NCBI GenBank assembly: GCA_033558025.1
Contig: JAUCEF010000014.1
Span: 3,534,001-3,598,000, forward strand
Length of the DNA stretch: 64,000 nucleotides
Reading direction: 5' to 3'
From: Phytophthora sp. 'mugwort'
Taxonomy: Eukaryota > Oomycota > Peronosporomycetes > Peronosporales > Peronosporaceae
In this document: positions 10,937 to 21,375 of the stretch, in pieces
Layout: each line of letters opens with the position of its first letter
Numbering within the stretch: the stretch's first letter is position 1
Program-made: the position numbers and the translations under genes
The notes under the pieces: generated by a model
Databases searched by the model: none
What the model was told of the DNA's origin: nothing
What the model saw: the letters and a program-made list of their open reading frames with translations, nothing else

Positions 10937-11460
10937 ATGTGTGTCCCAAGTAAAACACTTACACAATCACGGGCTCAGATGTGTGAACCGCTTAGAGCCT
11001 CGTTGCTCCCGGCGAACTATGAGTACCGCCAGCGGTCACACTTCCTGTCATGTAAACAGGGAAGACGAGAACTGCACGAGTACATCCTGAAGATACAGGA
11101 GCTCACCGCATCCCTCCCTCGTGGGAAACCCACTCCATAAACACATCAAGGTGACGGCGTTCATGGACGGCCTATGAGTAGTCCCGGCCCGCACCCAATA
11201 TTTCGGGTGCAGGCCAATACTCTGGAAGAGGCGATCCAAGTCGCCCTCCAAGAGGAGTCACAGCCACCGCCAGGTGCCAAGCCGGCGGCGATGTGGCCAG
11301 GGCCTGCGACACCAAGTCGCGGGGCCTCGAGCGTACCACTTCACATGGAACTTGAGCTCGCTGAGCAGCATGGTATTCGCTGCTATAGCTGTGATAAGAT
11401 AGGGCACATGGCACGTGCGGGTCCTGCGGTGTGGGGGGGGGGGGGGGGGGCAACGAAAGC
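10937..11460 (+). pseudogene. gag of gypsy A
   Basis: A helical capsid-like stretch (10937-11140) ends at a stop; the next piece reads FRVQANTLEEAIQVALQEE, the typical gag region before the zinc knuckle, and then CYSCDKIGHMARA, a CCHC knuckle whose last Cys is missing or shifted. Immediately after it is an 18-G homopolymer (11433-11450), which probably disrupts the frame. The product would bind the element's RNA in the virus-like particle. Confidence 0.6.
11433..11450. repeat. 18-base poly-G homopolymer
   Basis: An uninterrupted run of 18 G directly after the gag zinc knuckle. It could be real slippage or an assembly error; it sits where the gag frame is lost. Confidence 0.8.
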
Positions 11461-11699
11461 GCTTCCCCCCAAAACCCATCGCGCTCAAGCGTCGTGGGCA
11501 AAGCCCGCGACCCCACGGGCAGGGGAACGCAGGACACCAGAAGGGGCGAGGCGGCCTACTGGGGAATATCTAAATCTTCATGTGCGGTGCGCGGGTGGCG
11601 CACACCATGCGCACACCATGGATAATTATCCCTTGGGAACCTTTGGACTCTCGAATCGAAGGAGGGCAGCGTTGGGCTGCTAGTAGTACACGTAAGTGT

Positions 11700-12132
11700 A
11701 CGGGGATATACCCATCCCTTCCGAGTTTTGATAGACTCCGGGGCAGCGAATAACTTCGCACGCCGCCAGACTGTTGCGGAGAACAGCAACAAGTTGGCCG
11801 ATGATTTACGAGAAAGCAAAGGCAACAGGATAGTATCGGTACAGCTGGCCGATGGAACGGTGATTATCGTTCCCAAGTTCCATGTGGATCTAGCTGTGAA
11901 GTTCGAGGGCTTCGACAGCATAGAGTAATTTACTGTCCTAGAGATGGACAAGTATGACTTGATCCTGGGCATGCCCTGGCTCGAGAAACATGAGCCGTGG
12001 ATCGATTGCCGAAACAAAGCCATCGAGGCCAGCTGGCACGCAGTTACTGTCAGTATTGGTGAGTCATGTTCGCACCTCAGCCAAGAACTGGGGCGTCCGA
12101 AATGGGCGCCGGGATGCAAGAGCATCCAGTGA
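11700..12132 (+). pseudogene. aspartic protease of gypsy A
   Basis: Reads FRVLIDSGAANNFARR, with the active-site DSGA, then LADGTVIIVPKFHVDL. A TAA at about 11926 interrupts before MDKYDLILGMPWLEKHEPW, the conserved C-terminal protease motif. The domain is otherwise complete and in one frame. It would process the Gag-Pol polyprotein; the in-frame stop makes this copy inactive. Confidence 0.7.
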
Positions 12133-13905
12133 ATTTTTGGGAGCCGCCGACGTATTGAGCGACTCCCTAGAAGCGGTGGCAGCAGAAGCTACACCTGGTC
12201 GAGTGCGGCAGTCCTTGCAGGATAGCCCTCGACCCTCGCCGGAATCTAGACCGGCGGCTGAGGCTTCACGAATGGCGGTGCCCGGAGGCACCGACCAGGT
12301 GGGTAACCTAGGTCCACACCAAGTCACCCAGACTGAAACTGGCGAGGAAGACGCGCGAGGCGTTTCCTGTGTGGGTAACCATGTTGCACACCGTGCCACC
12401 CAGACAGAAACTGGCGAGGAAGGCGTAGAATGCGCTTCCTGTGTGGGTAACCTTGTTCCACACGAAGCTCTAGAAACTTTGGACATCGTCAATGAGACGT
12501 CTACAGACGTGGGTAACGAAGTACCACGTCACGGTCGCCGTCGACGACATAATCGACACCGCAAGTCGAGTCTGAAGTCATTTCAGACTGGAGTCGCTTC
12601 AAGCGACTCGGAACCCAGGCCCCGGGTTCTTCTAATGCGGCCAGTTGAAGGGTGTTATCACATCCTCGACGGCGAGACCGGCCATCGAGTCAAGGCAGGC
12701 GGCATCCAGCTAGAGCCGCTGCCAGATGTGTCAGAGCTCCTGAACCTCGAAGAGTTGACGCCGACAGATTTCCTGGCCGACCTGAGGCAGGCAGGAGAAA
12801 TCGTGGAGGTGGTACTCTTGAAGCAAGAGTCCACTCCAGAGGAATTGAATTCCTCCTCGGTTATGGACGAGAAAGTCCTGGAGGCATTCTCCTTCCAGCG
12901 TGCCTCGTTCTTGGGTTCTGAGATTCTCGAGAACCCAAAGGATCCAGTGTATCCTTTGGTGAAGGAGTTCGAGGACGTGGTGTCAAAGGATCCACCATCT
13001 CAACTCCCACCAGATCGTGGGATCAGACACAATATTGATCTCATGCCGGGCGGGCAATGGCCACTGTCTCGAGAGCAGTGCGAGGTCGTTGATGCCTTTT
13101 TCGCCGCAAAGGCCAAGGCAGTCAGGATGCGGGAGTCAAAATCCCCGCACACGACTCCAACCTGCTGTGTTCGGAAGACGAACAGGAAGTGGTGTCTGGT
13201 TCATGCTTTTAATAAGCTGAACAGCGCAACGATGCGGGCCCAGACACCCATCCCGCGAAAGGATGTGCTGTTAAACAACATGACCGGGTGCGAGTTATAC
13301 AGCGCCCTGGATCTGGTGGACGGATACTACCAGATCCTGATGCGCATGAGCGACATCCCGCTCACCGCCGTGAGCACCCCGAGCGGTATGCTCTGGGAGT
13401 GGCTGGTGATGCCACAGGGCCTGTCTAATGCCCCGGCGACGTTCAATCGCCTGGTCATTCAGTTGTTTAGACCACTGCGTGCGTTCACACAGTCGTACTT
13501 CGACGACATCTTCGTCCATAGCCGTGCCGAGGGAGGCAAGACGGCTATGGAGGTGCATTTGGGGCACCTCCGTCGAGTCGTGGAGGTCATGAGAGCGAAC
13601 AAGCCATATGCCAACATCGATAAGTGTGTCTTCGCGGTGCAAGAGATCAAATTTCTCGGTTGCTTCGTTAGCAACGTTGGCGTTCGAGCCGACCCGGAGA
13701 AGGTCTAGGCCATCTCGGTTTGGACAACGACAAGGTCCCAGAAGGACTTGGGGAAGTGGCTGGGCTTAGCCAACTACCTCCATAAGTACAGCGAAGGGTA
13801 GGCGGGTCTGGCTAGACCCTTGTCCGATTTTCTGAAGAAGAGTACCGTCTGGCACTGGGGGCGTGAGCACCAGGAAGCTTTTGACAATGTCAAGGCAAGC
13901 ATATA
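12133..13905 (+). pseudogene. linker and reverse transcriptase of gypsy A
   Basis: A long open frame (11990-13708) in a different frame from the protease. Its first half is a low-complexity linker with four copies of a repeat starting VGN. The RT begins around LPPDRGIRHNIDLMPG, with FNKLNSATMRAQTPIPRKD, SALDLVDGYYQILM, MPQGLSNAPATFNRL and the catalytic YFDDIF box (about 13495-13512). TAG at 13706-13708 follows the thumb (RADPEKV). Beyond it, LGKWLGLANYLHKYS and STVWHWGREHQEAFDNVK mark the RT-RNase H junction, also interrupted by stops. No RNase H core or integrase remains. Confidence 0.8.
12299..12535 (+). repeat. 72-bp tandem repeat in the gypsy A linker
   Basis: Units begin with gtgggtaac at 12299, 12371, 12443 and 12509: spacing 72, 72 and 66 bases, all multiples of three. 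They encode repeats of 24, 24 and 22 residues beginning VGN, the first two sharing TQTETGEE and a terminal SC; the fourth is partial (VGNEVP). The reading frame is kept throughout. Confidence 0.8.
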
Positions 13906-14285
13906 GAAGGTCTGAAAGTGATTTGGTACGCTTCCCGTAACCCCGTTACATCCCCATTTAAATTCGGTTCCCCTGTTGAAGTGGCACCGCTTTTGCACGG
14001 TTCGCTAACATATTTGGACGGAGGGAACGGTTCATCCCGAACCGTTCCCGGATTGGTTGATCACTCGTGGGTGGTTCGGAGGACCCATAGCCGGTATATG
14101 CACAAGCGCAACGCATGAAGATAACAAGGGCGCCAACAGGGAGTAGGCATTTAGGGAGACTTAACGGGCAGGGTTAACCATTCTAATCTACTCACTTCGG
14201 CATTTTCAACACAAAATTCATCTCAACAGGTTAACAGCCGCACAAGCAACCGGACACGAAACGGTCTGTCAAGAACGCTCACGCC
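13906..14285. other. probable LTR/leader region, with short inverted repeat
   Basis: No coding. A 10-bp inverted repeat (14023-14032 and 14040-14049, gggaacggtt / aaccgttccc, 7-base loop) lies here. Its position before the copia gag suggests the copia 5' LTR and leader, but no second LTR copy was found, so this is only inferred. Confidence 0.35.
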
Positions 14286-15545
14286 ATGACGACGACCAAG
14301 AGAGCCGACGTCCTCCTGGGTAGTGGGAACTACTTCCAGTGAGAGTATAACTTGCGCATGACCCTCGCGCGGAAGGGACTGCTGGCGCATGTGTAGGTCG
14401 TCAAGCCGGAAAACGAGATCATCGAGGCGTGGTTGTGAACGATGCCAAGGCACTTGGCATCATTGCTCAAGGTGTTGAGCTGCAACACCAGACCAATATA
14501 CGGTCTGCCACCCGTGCCCATGCAGGCATGGAGTACGCTTCGTGAATTTACAACCGTACTACGCTCCACAACCATGTCACGATGACGCAGAAGTTGCAAC
14601 AGTTCAAGATGGAGAACGGCTCGGCTATGGCGAGCATCTGGACGCTTCCGACGAGCTCGTCATCGGACTCCAGACGCTTGGGGAGCAAGTCGTCGAGGCA
14701 AGGCAACTTGCGGTGCTGCTGAGGAGCCTTCCATCGGATTATGAGCTGATTGCGTCCATCGTGGAGAATGCCAAGAATATCACGTTCAATGACGTGAAGG
14801 ATAAACTGTTGAAGGTACACAAACGATTGCAAAAGCAGAAGATCACGGAACGCGCGTTCAAGGTGAATGCAGGACGGTTCAAGAGTGGCCGGGTAGCAGT
14901 CGCAAGGGAAACGTTCCACGAAAGAATGGCAGTGACTTTATGTGCAAGAGCTTCATGTGTAACCAGACTGGAAACATGACGCGGGACTACCGGGAACGGA
15001 ACGGTGCCAGCCCGGGATGACGCCCTGTTTGCCGTGGGTGAGGGACGGTCTGCTGGATGGCTTATTGGCAGCGGTGCGACGGCGCACACGACTACTCACC
15101 GCAGCGATCTCTTCGGGTACGAGATACTAAACTCAGGGATTGACTTGACGATTGTGGGCGGCTAGAAGTTGCGCGCGACTGGCCGTGGAATGGTGCTGTT
15201 GACAGGTCTGGACGGTATCCGGATCACGATGAAGGAGGTGCCGCACATCCCTGTACTTGACAGACGGTTACAGTCTGTGGGGAAGCTTGTCGAACGTGAC
15301 CTGAACGTGGAACCCCAGCGTTCTTCGTGCATTATCTGGGGCACGGGCAGCGCTATTGCATTGGGCAAGAAGGTCGGGCAAGGCGTACGTGCTCGACTGC
15401 CAACAGGTGGAGGCACGGTTTGTGCGGTACGCTGGGGCTGATAGTCAGTGGTAGTTTTGGCACGCTTGAATGGGCCACCCCAGCGAGAACGGTCTATCCA
15501 AGACACAGCGTGCTCGGGCGCAATTCCATCATCCGCGACTATCTC
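14286..15545 (+). mobile_element. Ty1/copia element A: gag, protease and start of GAG-pre-integrase
   Basis: Gag starts at ATG 14286 (MTTTKRADVLLGSGNYF), with a stop soon after; 14542-14930 reads ELVIGLQTLGEQVVEARQLA and LRSLPSDYELIASIVENAKN, the UBN2 gag core, then CNQTGNMTRDY, a damaged zinc knuckle. The protease follows (IGSGATAHT for the usual D-SGA, then ITMKEVPHIPVLDRRLQSVG). At 15463-15505 WHA-MGHPSENGLSK is the conserved GAG-pre-integrase motif, after which similarity ends abruptly and Harbinger sequence begins. At least four stops and frameshifts; no integrase or RT. Confidence 0.72.
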
Positions 15546-15609
15546 GACCCAAATCCAGTTACAATGAGTCTCGGTTTCAGGGCGCTATCGACTCCCATGG
15601 ACGCTGGTT

Positions 15610-16498
15610 AGACGGCTCTTGCGCGACATACAAAAATGTCAATCCTTACTTTCAGCAGAAACGCGACGCTGTGGGCAAGCTGGATGCGTCATCTGGGCAG
15701 AAAATCACTGCTGCGTTGCGTATGGTCGGAAGTGGGGCTTCTGCGGACGCTCAAGATGAATATTGCCGCATTTCGGAATCATTAGTCACAGATAGTTTCC
15801 ATGCCTTTTGCAAGACCGTGGTCGAAGTGTATGGGGAGGTTTATCTACGCTCGCCTACAGCTGATGATGTCGAAAACATTACATAGCTTTAACGAGAAGC
15901 GTGGCATGCCTGGCTTACTGGGTTCTTTGGACTGCACCCATTGGCGGTGAAAAAAACTGTCTGACAGCTTGGCATGGGCAATACCAGGGCAATAAGGAGC
16001 GCCTACCGTGATGCTAGAAGCTGTTGCCACTACGGACCGTTGATATGGCACCCCTTCTTCGGTATACCGGGGTCTAATAATGACATCAACGTTTTAGACA
16101 GGTCACCGCTTTTGCACAGTTTTCTCAGCGATACCTGCCCTCGAGTTTCCTATCAAATCGACGATCAGGGATATGACACACATTTTGTGGATCGTATTTA
16201 TCCACCATAGACCACCTTCATTTCTGCTTACGTAGAGCTAGGTGATCAAAACAAGAAGGAGTTCACTAAGGCTCACGGAGCTATACGAAAAAGGATGTTG
16301 AGTGTGCTTTCGGAATTCTAAAATCGTGCTTTCGAGTGCTCGCTATTCCTTCCCGCTTGTGGTACCAAGCTCGAATGAAGTACGTGATGTGTTGTTGCAT
16401 TATATTACACAATATGATCGTCGAGCTCCGCGGAGACGGCGTTGTGGACTATTTGCCAGATCCATATGGAACGAATGGAATTGTAGACCGGGATGAAT
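15610..16498 (+). pseudogene. PIF/Harbinger transposase B, broken
   Basis: Reads KRDAVGKLDASSGQKITAA and EYCRISESLVTDSFHAFCK (N-terminal helical part), then in other frames LHPLAV (the first catalytic Asp region, damaged), LIWHPFFGIPGSNNDINVLD, IDDQGYDTHFVDRIYPP and YVELGDQNKKEFTKAHGA, all hallmarks of oomycete Harbinger nucleases. The C-terminal part (IRKRMLSVLSEF, then GTKLE) is damaged by stops. It faces a Myb/SANT pseudogene at 16.9-17.8 kb, the tail-to-tail layout expected of a PIF/Harbinger element. It follows the truncated copia element directly, suggesting insertion or recombination there. Confidence 0.75.
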
Positions 16499-16922
16499 AA
16501 CCTGACCAGAACTTATGTCAAGATTCTGTCGCGAGTGCAGTCGACGATTTTGGAAATGGTTCTATTATGGACATATGCAAGCGCATGAAAGTTTTACAAG
16601 ATGAGAATGCTAGAAGGCATTCCGCGAAGTTCTTTGCAGGCAGTACTGGAACTGGAATGCTACATATTGAATTAGAATTTGTAGTGTTGTTCTGGATAAA
16701 TAATGAATTGCTTGTTTCAATGCAGCTATGAGATTGTCTTCGAGTTTATATATCTATGCATCAACTAATGCAGTATGGATTATAGTGTGCATTCCTCCGA
16801 AGGCTGCGAGACATACACGTGTATTGTCACCCCCTTATTGCTCAGTGTCACCATGCTCCTCAAGGCCTTGTTGGCCAACCCTTCCACGTTCTCCGGCTAG
16901 TATGTCGCCGGCATGGTTATAA

Positions 16923-17835
16923 TCAGCATCGACAAATTTGAATCAAATGCACTAGGGGAAGTCGTACCGTCAGTAATATTAAGAAGTTAATATTCCTGTC
17001 GCCTTCAGCACTTTCTTCACCAGCAACCCGGCCGTTTTGATGTCGGTACGTAGCGGGCTGTACCTGCGGCCTCACCGGGAACGGCTGAAAGACGCTTCTT
17101 ACGCATAAAGGCAAAAAATGTCTTCGACTGGTCGGAATAGGGGTCTGTTTTGAACAGATCAATGGCCATCTGCTCTCCGATGATATCATTCTTCCGCTTT
17201 GTCTGTCCAAGTAGCAAGTAGCGCCTCATTGCGCTTTTTGTTGTTAACGACCAGCTGCCACAAAATTTGTAGACTCCTCAACATCAGAAACCAAAGCTGA
17301 TTTGCTTTTTTTCCTTCCTTCAGGACGCTCTATTTCCTCTGTTACCCGCCTTTAGCTCGGGTTGTTGCGTGTAAGGAATACACAATACCGTCCATGAACG
17401 TTTGAGACTTCCGCAGAATTTGCCAGTAGGCCTCGAACGAAACAAGCAGCCTTCTTGGGCTGCGATCAGATCGCGCGTGTCATTCAGCATGTCATCAGCA
17501 TTTTTTCCAGACTGGTTACGAGCTTTAATCAAAAAAAAAATCGCACTCTAGCACCCGACAAATTTCGCGACATCGTGTGAAATAGATGACCAGCGATTAC
17601 GAAGGGCCTGAACAGAGCGGGCGTCGTCCTTGTTGAGGGCACTGACGATTTCATTGAAGACGTCCAAAATAATTTTCCAAAACGTTGAAGCCTTCTATTC
17701 CGTGCCATTAATTGGGGACTGAGATACATGTAGGTAGACTCGGACTAAAGCTTCGTCTTCGGTAGGGCTCCAGCGGCGTCCACGCCCCATAGTACCGTCT
17801 GGGCTCTGAAGCCGAAGGCAACCGTGGCAGTCCGA
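16923..17835 (-). pseudogene. Myb/SANT-like (NAM-associated) protein of Harbinger element B
   Basis: Read right to left, 17835-17530 gives RRWSPTEDEALVRVYLHVSQ and DARSVQALRNRWSSISHDVA, a trihelix/Myb-SANT domain with the expected Trp pattern. 17532-17320 continues NQSGKNADDMLNDTRDLIAA and QQPELKAGNRGNRAS; 17229-17017 carries KRKNDIIGEQMAIDLFKT, the usual NAM-associated C-terminal helix. In PIF/Harbinger transposons this protein binds DNA and helps import the transposase into the nucleus. Stops and frameshifts between the three pieces make it non-functional. It is convergent with transposase B. Confidence 0.7.
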
Positions 17836-18177
17836 GCAATGGATCTAATGCTCCTTCGATATAGCTGTTGCTGTAACGGCTGTTCAGATAGACCACGTGC
17901 GCTTTTCATGCGCTGAATAGCTCCCGGTGCGGTAATTTGTCCAGTTAAATAGCAATAGTAGAAAACATTGCGCTATTCTAACAGTATTTGTCCGTAATGT
18001 TCCTTTTCAAATAGCCATAGTACACCCGACATGAGATGCGCTAACCTAAAAAATCCTCTTCTCCGAAGTGAACTCGTCGATTTCTAGCAGCAGCCGGCAC
18101 TTGCCCATCTGCCCAGGGCTTGAACTTGTTCATATAGATATGAAGCAGCTTTTCAAAACGCGCCATCTAATTCACTT

Positions 18178-18541
18178 TTAGTTTTTTTTCTGATCTTCCC
18201 CATGCTGATGTTCTGCTGGTGACATATCGCGTCTGAATTCCACGTCGTGCATCATCCTTTGTAGATCCTTCTTGGAGAGCAAGTTCACACTCTTTTCCCA
18301 GCCCAATACTTTTCTCAAGTTGTTTATGTCCTGTCTTCATCCAGTGCGCCGTCCTCTCCATTATTCTCGTCTTCCTCAGTATTTTTTTCGTGGATGCGAA
18401 GGAGTCTGTTGTTAGCAGCAACATATCGCCATGATTCAGTTATGTTATTTCCACGGACTCAGTCTGATCAGCGCTTGCCGTCGTGGCATTGCAGGTTGTC
18501 AGTAACGTCATTGCGGTCAGTAGGATATGGCTGACACGCAT
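18178..18541 (-). pseudogene. RXLR-effector-like gene, broken
   Basis: On the minus strand an ATG at 18541-18539 opens a Phytophthora-style secretion signal: MRVSHILLTAMTLL, then a small-residue stretch ending ASA, the likely cleavage site. The frame hits TAA at codon 34. One frame over, NNRLLRIHEKN supplies an RLLR (RXLR) motif at 18407-18396, followed at once by an acidic run (EEDENNGED) like the dEER part. A third frame carries KKDLQRMMHDVEF, reminiscent of effector C-terminal helices, up to a stop at 18178. Such proteins are secreted and act inside plant cells. At least two frameshifts and a stop mean no effector is made. It lies just outside Harbinger B and shares its minus orientation with the Myb gene, but is unrelated to it. 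Confidence 0.68.
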
Positions 18542-19529
18542 GGTGGTTCACTCGGCAGCAGCGCAATATTACAGATACCGCTCTTTATTATCCTCACTGC
18601 TAGCAGTCGAATCGAATTTGTGATGTGTCATTTATAATCTCCACATGACCCCCAGTATTTGATTTCCGTGGCATCATGGAAAAACATGGTACAGTGTACA
18701 CACCATACATCATCACCTTATATTTGATTACGGTACGAATGGAACATCAGGAGTAATGTAATTTTCTAAGATAAGTGAAGCGTCTACATGTTTTTATATC
18801 GAACGGAAATCAAGAACTTGGTAATTCACCAAGGTTTTGATACTCCCCACACAGCTGGTGAGTTTAGCGCAGAAACTCGCAAGGGACGTAGTCGTCAAAA
18901 TCGTACTGGAACGGACTCGATCAACACCAAATCCATCTGGTCGTCGTGCAACACCAGCCAAATAGTTGTAAGCTGAAGCAGGATCGAAAAAATAGTTAGA
19001 AACACCAGCTGGGCATTATAAACAATTATACCTATTCTTCTCGTAAAAATATGTTAAGAAAAAACTGCCGGCGTATCTTCCAGTATATACTACTGGCGAT
19101 GTCGACGCCAGACCGTGCAAAGTAGCGCATTTTATTGGAGATCTGCACAATGTGATGAGCAGCTGTCGACCTTGAAGATAACAGGTCGCGGGCGAATAGG
19201 ACAGTTAGTTGGTTCAGCTTTCGTACTTGTTAGTGCACCCTCAGCTTTTTGCATAAAAGATACCATTAAGGGTGCTCGGCGCCCTTATCGGTATCGTCAC
19301 ATTTTGCGGTTTCGTGAAAGTTACCGAGTCATGAAAGTTCCCGAAGCATTTAAAAATACTGGTATAATAGATGCTTGAATAATTCCGATAAAAGCAGACC
19401 AGTCATTAGTGGTTTTGCTGCTGGATTTGTCCCTGGAGCTCGCTGTGCTGCTACTCACGCTACGAAAGCAACTGTCGTCCAAATAAATGGAAGGGGGTAC
19501 GTCATTGGTATGTTGTTAGTTGCTAGTCG
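18542..19529. other. no gene recognised
   Basis: The upstream region of the RXLR-like gene and the left flank of the next element. An 87-codon frame at 19115-19378 (+) has no motif I recognise. Confidence 0.3.
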
Positions 19530-21010
19530 AATTTGAAATACTAGTAAGTACTGTGGCGTATGTTCTCTTTTTGGAACCAGCTCTTCTTCAGATGGTGAGG
19601 CTGAAGACGATCTCTTTGGAGCCAGCCCCTCTTCACGGAATGGGGAAACCGACGTTCGTAAGAAGGATGGCGAAGCCGAAAGCGAATCCAGTGACAATTT
19701 TTTGAGATCGGCTCCTCTTCTGATGATGAAGCTGACGACGACCGCGACGAAGACTTTGAATACACAAGTGATTCAAGCGAGGCTCTTGAAGAGCTTATGG
19801 ATGCGGTACATGAGATGCTGCCTTGAAAATAGACGCACTGCGGACGCCCGTGCAGAACGGCTGTCAAGAAGGCAAAAAGTGCGTTCCGCGTAAGAAACCA
19901 AGCAAAACACGGGGGATCCACAAAGGCAAATCAAGTGGCGGGAGCATTGGCAGTAGTCATGAAAGTATCGCTGACACGTTGTCAAAGAATTCGTCGGGCG
20001 AAAGCTCCGGTTTTCCGGTTCAGCGCCGAGACCCAACGGCCGACCGAACATCACGTATTAGGCAAAACCTATACGGAGCGTGTGGCGATGGCTAACTCTC
20101 GTGAAAACGCCGAGAACAAGATACCCCCGCTTTCCCAGCTCGTTTTTCCATAATGGAAAGGGCTTATTGACATACTCGAGTCGTATTGCAACAAGCACAA
20201 GCTATTATTCCGAGCAAGAGACACCCAGACCGTCATAAAACACAATTCGTACGTTATACGTTGGTTTTGCGATATTTGTTTATGTAATTAACGTAATGGT
20301 GATAATCATGTTGAAAGCGCATCAAATTCCTTTCAAGATTCAATACAGCTACAAAATTTTCCGCTGCACGCATGGGTGTCACCAGAAGGCTCGCGCTAAA
20401 AGGTCAGCGCAGCACGCCGACACGATTTATTGGTTGCAAGGCCCGATTCACTGCAGCAGCGAAAAACTTTGCTCTAAAGGTGGCACTATAGTATGGAAGA
20501 CTGCTCTCCGTAACTGGGTAAGCAGCTGTCAGGTTAAACGACATTTTTAGGCACGTCTAACACTCGGCTTAATGTAGAATGGACCCATAACAACCCGAAC
20601 AATACAATATTTTCTGGCTATTTTGGTGCGGGGTCTATTCCAGAAGATAGCCGAATCTTGAAGGAAGTATGTCTTCTCGCAGATGCACACGCAGAGACGC
20701 ATTACATCCAAGACTACTTGTCGGGTGCGCTGGAACGACAGGTGACACCACAGCAAGCTCGCAATATCGTACAAAAAAGGTTCTGAAAAGTACTTCTGCT
20801 GAGACGCAGATGTCTATGCTCCACACACTCAATCAGAATGATAACCATGACGTTCTTGTGATACGGGATCAAAACGACATGACGTGTGGCGTTGTGCAGT
20901 CCAGAAGCTCGCTTTCAAGCAGTGGAGATAGGTTTCCATCTCGGTAGAATTGTTTTCTGCAAAGCCGCCTTTGGTGTAATGTATGACTCTAACTATCTAC
21001 CATAGTTAAA
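19530..21010 (+). pseudogene. MULE-like transposase with FAR1/FLYWCH-type N-terminus, broken
   Basis: An acidic leader (SSSSDGEAEDDLFGAS; EDFEYTSDSSEALEELMDAV) is followed by WKGLIDILESYCNKHKLLF, then KIQYSYKIFRCTHGCHQKAR, a zinc-binding C-H pattern typical of FAR1/MULE N-termini. Further on are DAHAETHYIQDYLSGALERQ, NDNHDVLVIRDQNDMTC and a decayed core. Fragments lie in all three frames with many stops. The assignment to Mutator-like elements is from the domain order, not from a clear DDE triad; it differs from the SWIM-type MULE at 33.7-36.6 kb. Confidence 0.5.
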
Positions 21011-21375
21011 TTAGTCAAATGCATATCGTGCGGCCCCGTGGCCACGCACATGTTAATCGTAGTGGTACCAAGTACCACTTGCTGCAGGTGATACGTAGAA
21101 TGGCTACACTTCGTGCTACCTTCGTGTACCCCGTTACAAAAACATTGAAGCACGTCGACGCGCTTATAGATACCGAATCGAGCTCAGTGCATTGCATTGG
21201 CATACTGAAGGCCATGTCCTTGTGTAGCTCTTCCTTCGTCTTGGCTGGATTCTGATTTTAGGCGACCTCAAGCCAATCGGGTTCGAATTCGATCTACAAG
21301 TATTCGGTCAGCACCGTGTCCGCTCTCGCAGCGATGTCAGACTCCTCAAGGTTTCCCGTTCTATGTTCTGTCGAA
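21011..21375. other. no gene recognised
   Basis: Short open stretches on both strands, without family motifs; probably the decayed tail of the MULE-like element to the left. Confidence 0.3.

Larger units (their letters stand above)
10937..13905 (+). mobile_element. Ty3/gypsy retrotransposon A, degenerate
   Basis: Gag, protease and reverse transcriptase follow in the usual order on the plus strand. The element loses its frame after the RT and stops at the start of RNase H near 13905. No integrase follows, and no LTR pair was found by eye, so the element is truncated or its right half was replaced by the copia element starting near 14 kb. Confidence 0.75.

Noticed and set aside
12064..12492. 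142-codon minus-strand frame
   Set aside because: Shadow over the repetitive linker of gypsy A; its regularity comes from the 72-bp repeat.
12299..12535. CRISPR-like array
   Set aside because: The repeats are contiguous coding units without spacers inside a eukaryotic retrotransposon.
13906..14285. Defined copia 5' LTR
   Set aside because: No second copy was found right of 15.5 kb, so the borders cannot be set.
18167..18424. 85-codon minus-strand frame as an independent gene
   Set aside because: It overlaps the RXLR-like pseudogene in another frame; the secretion signal and RLLR motif are better supported.
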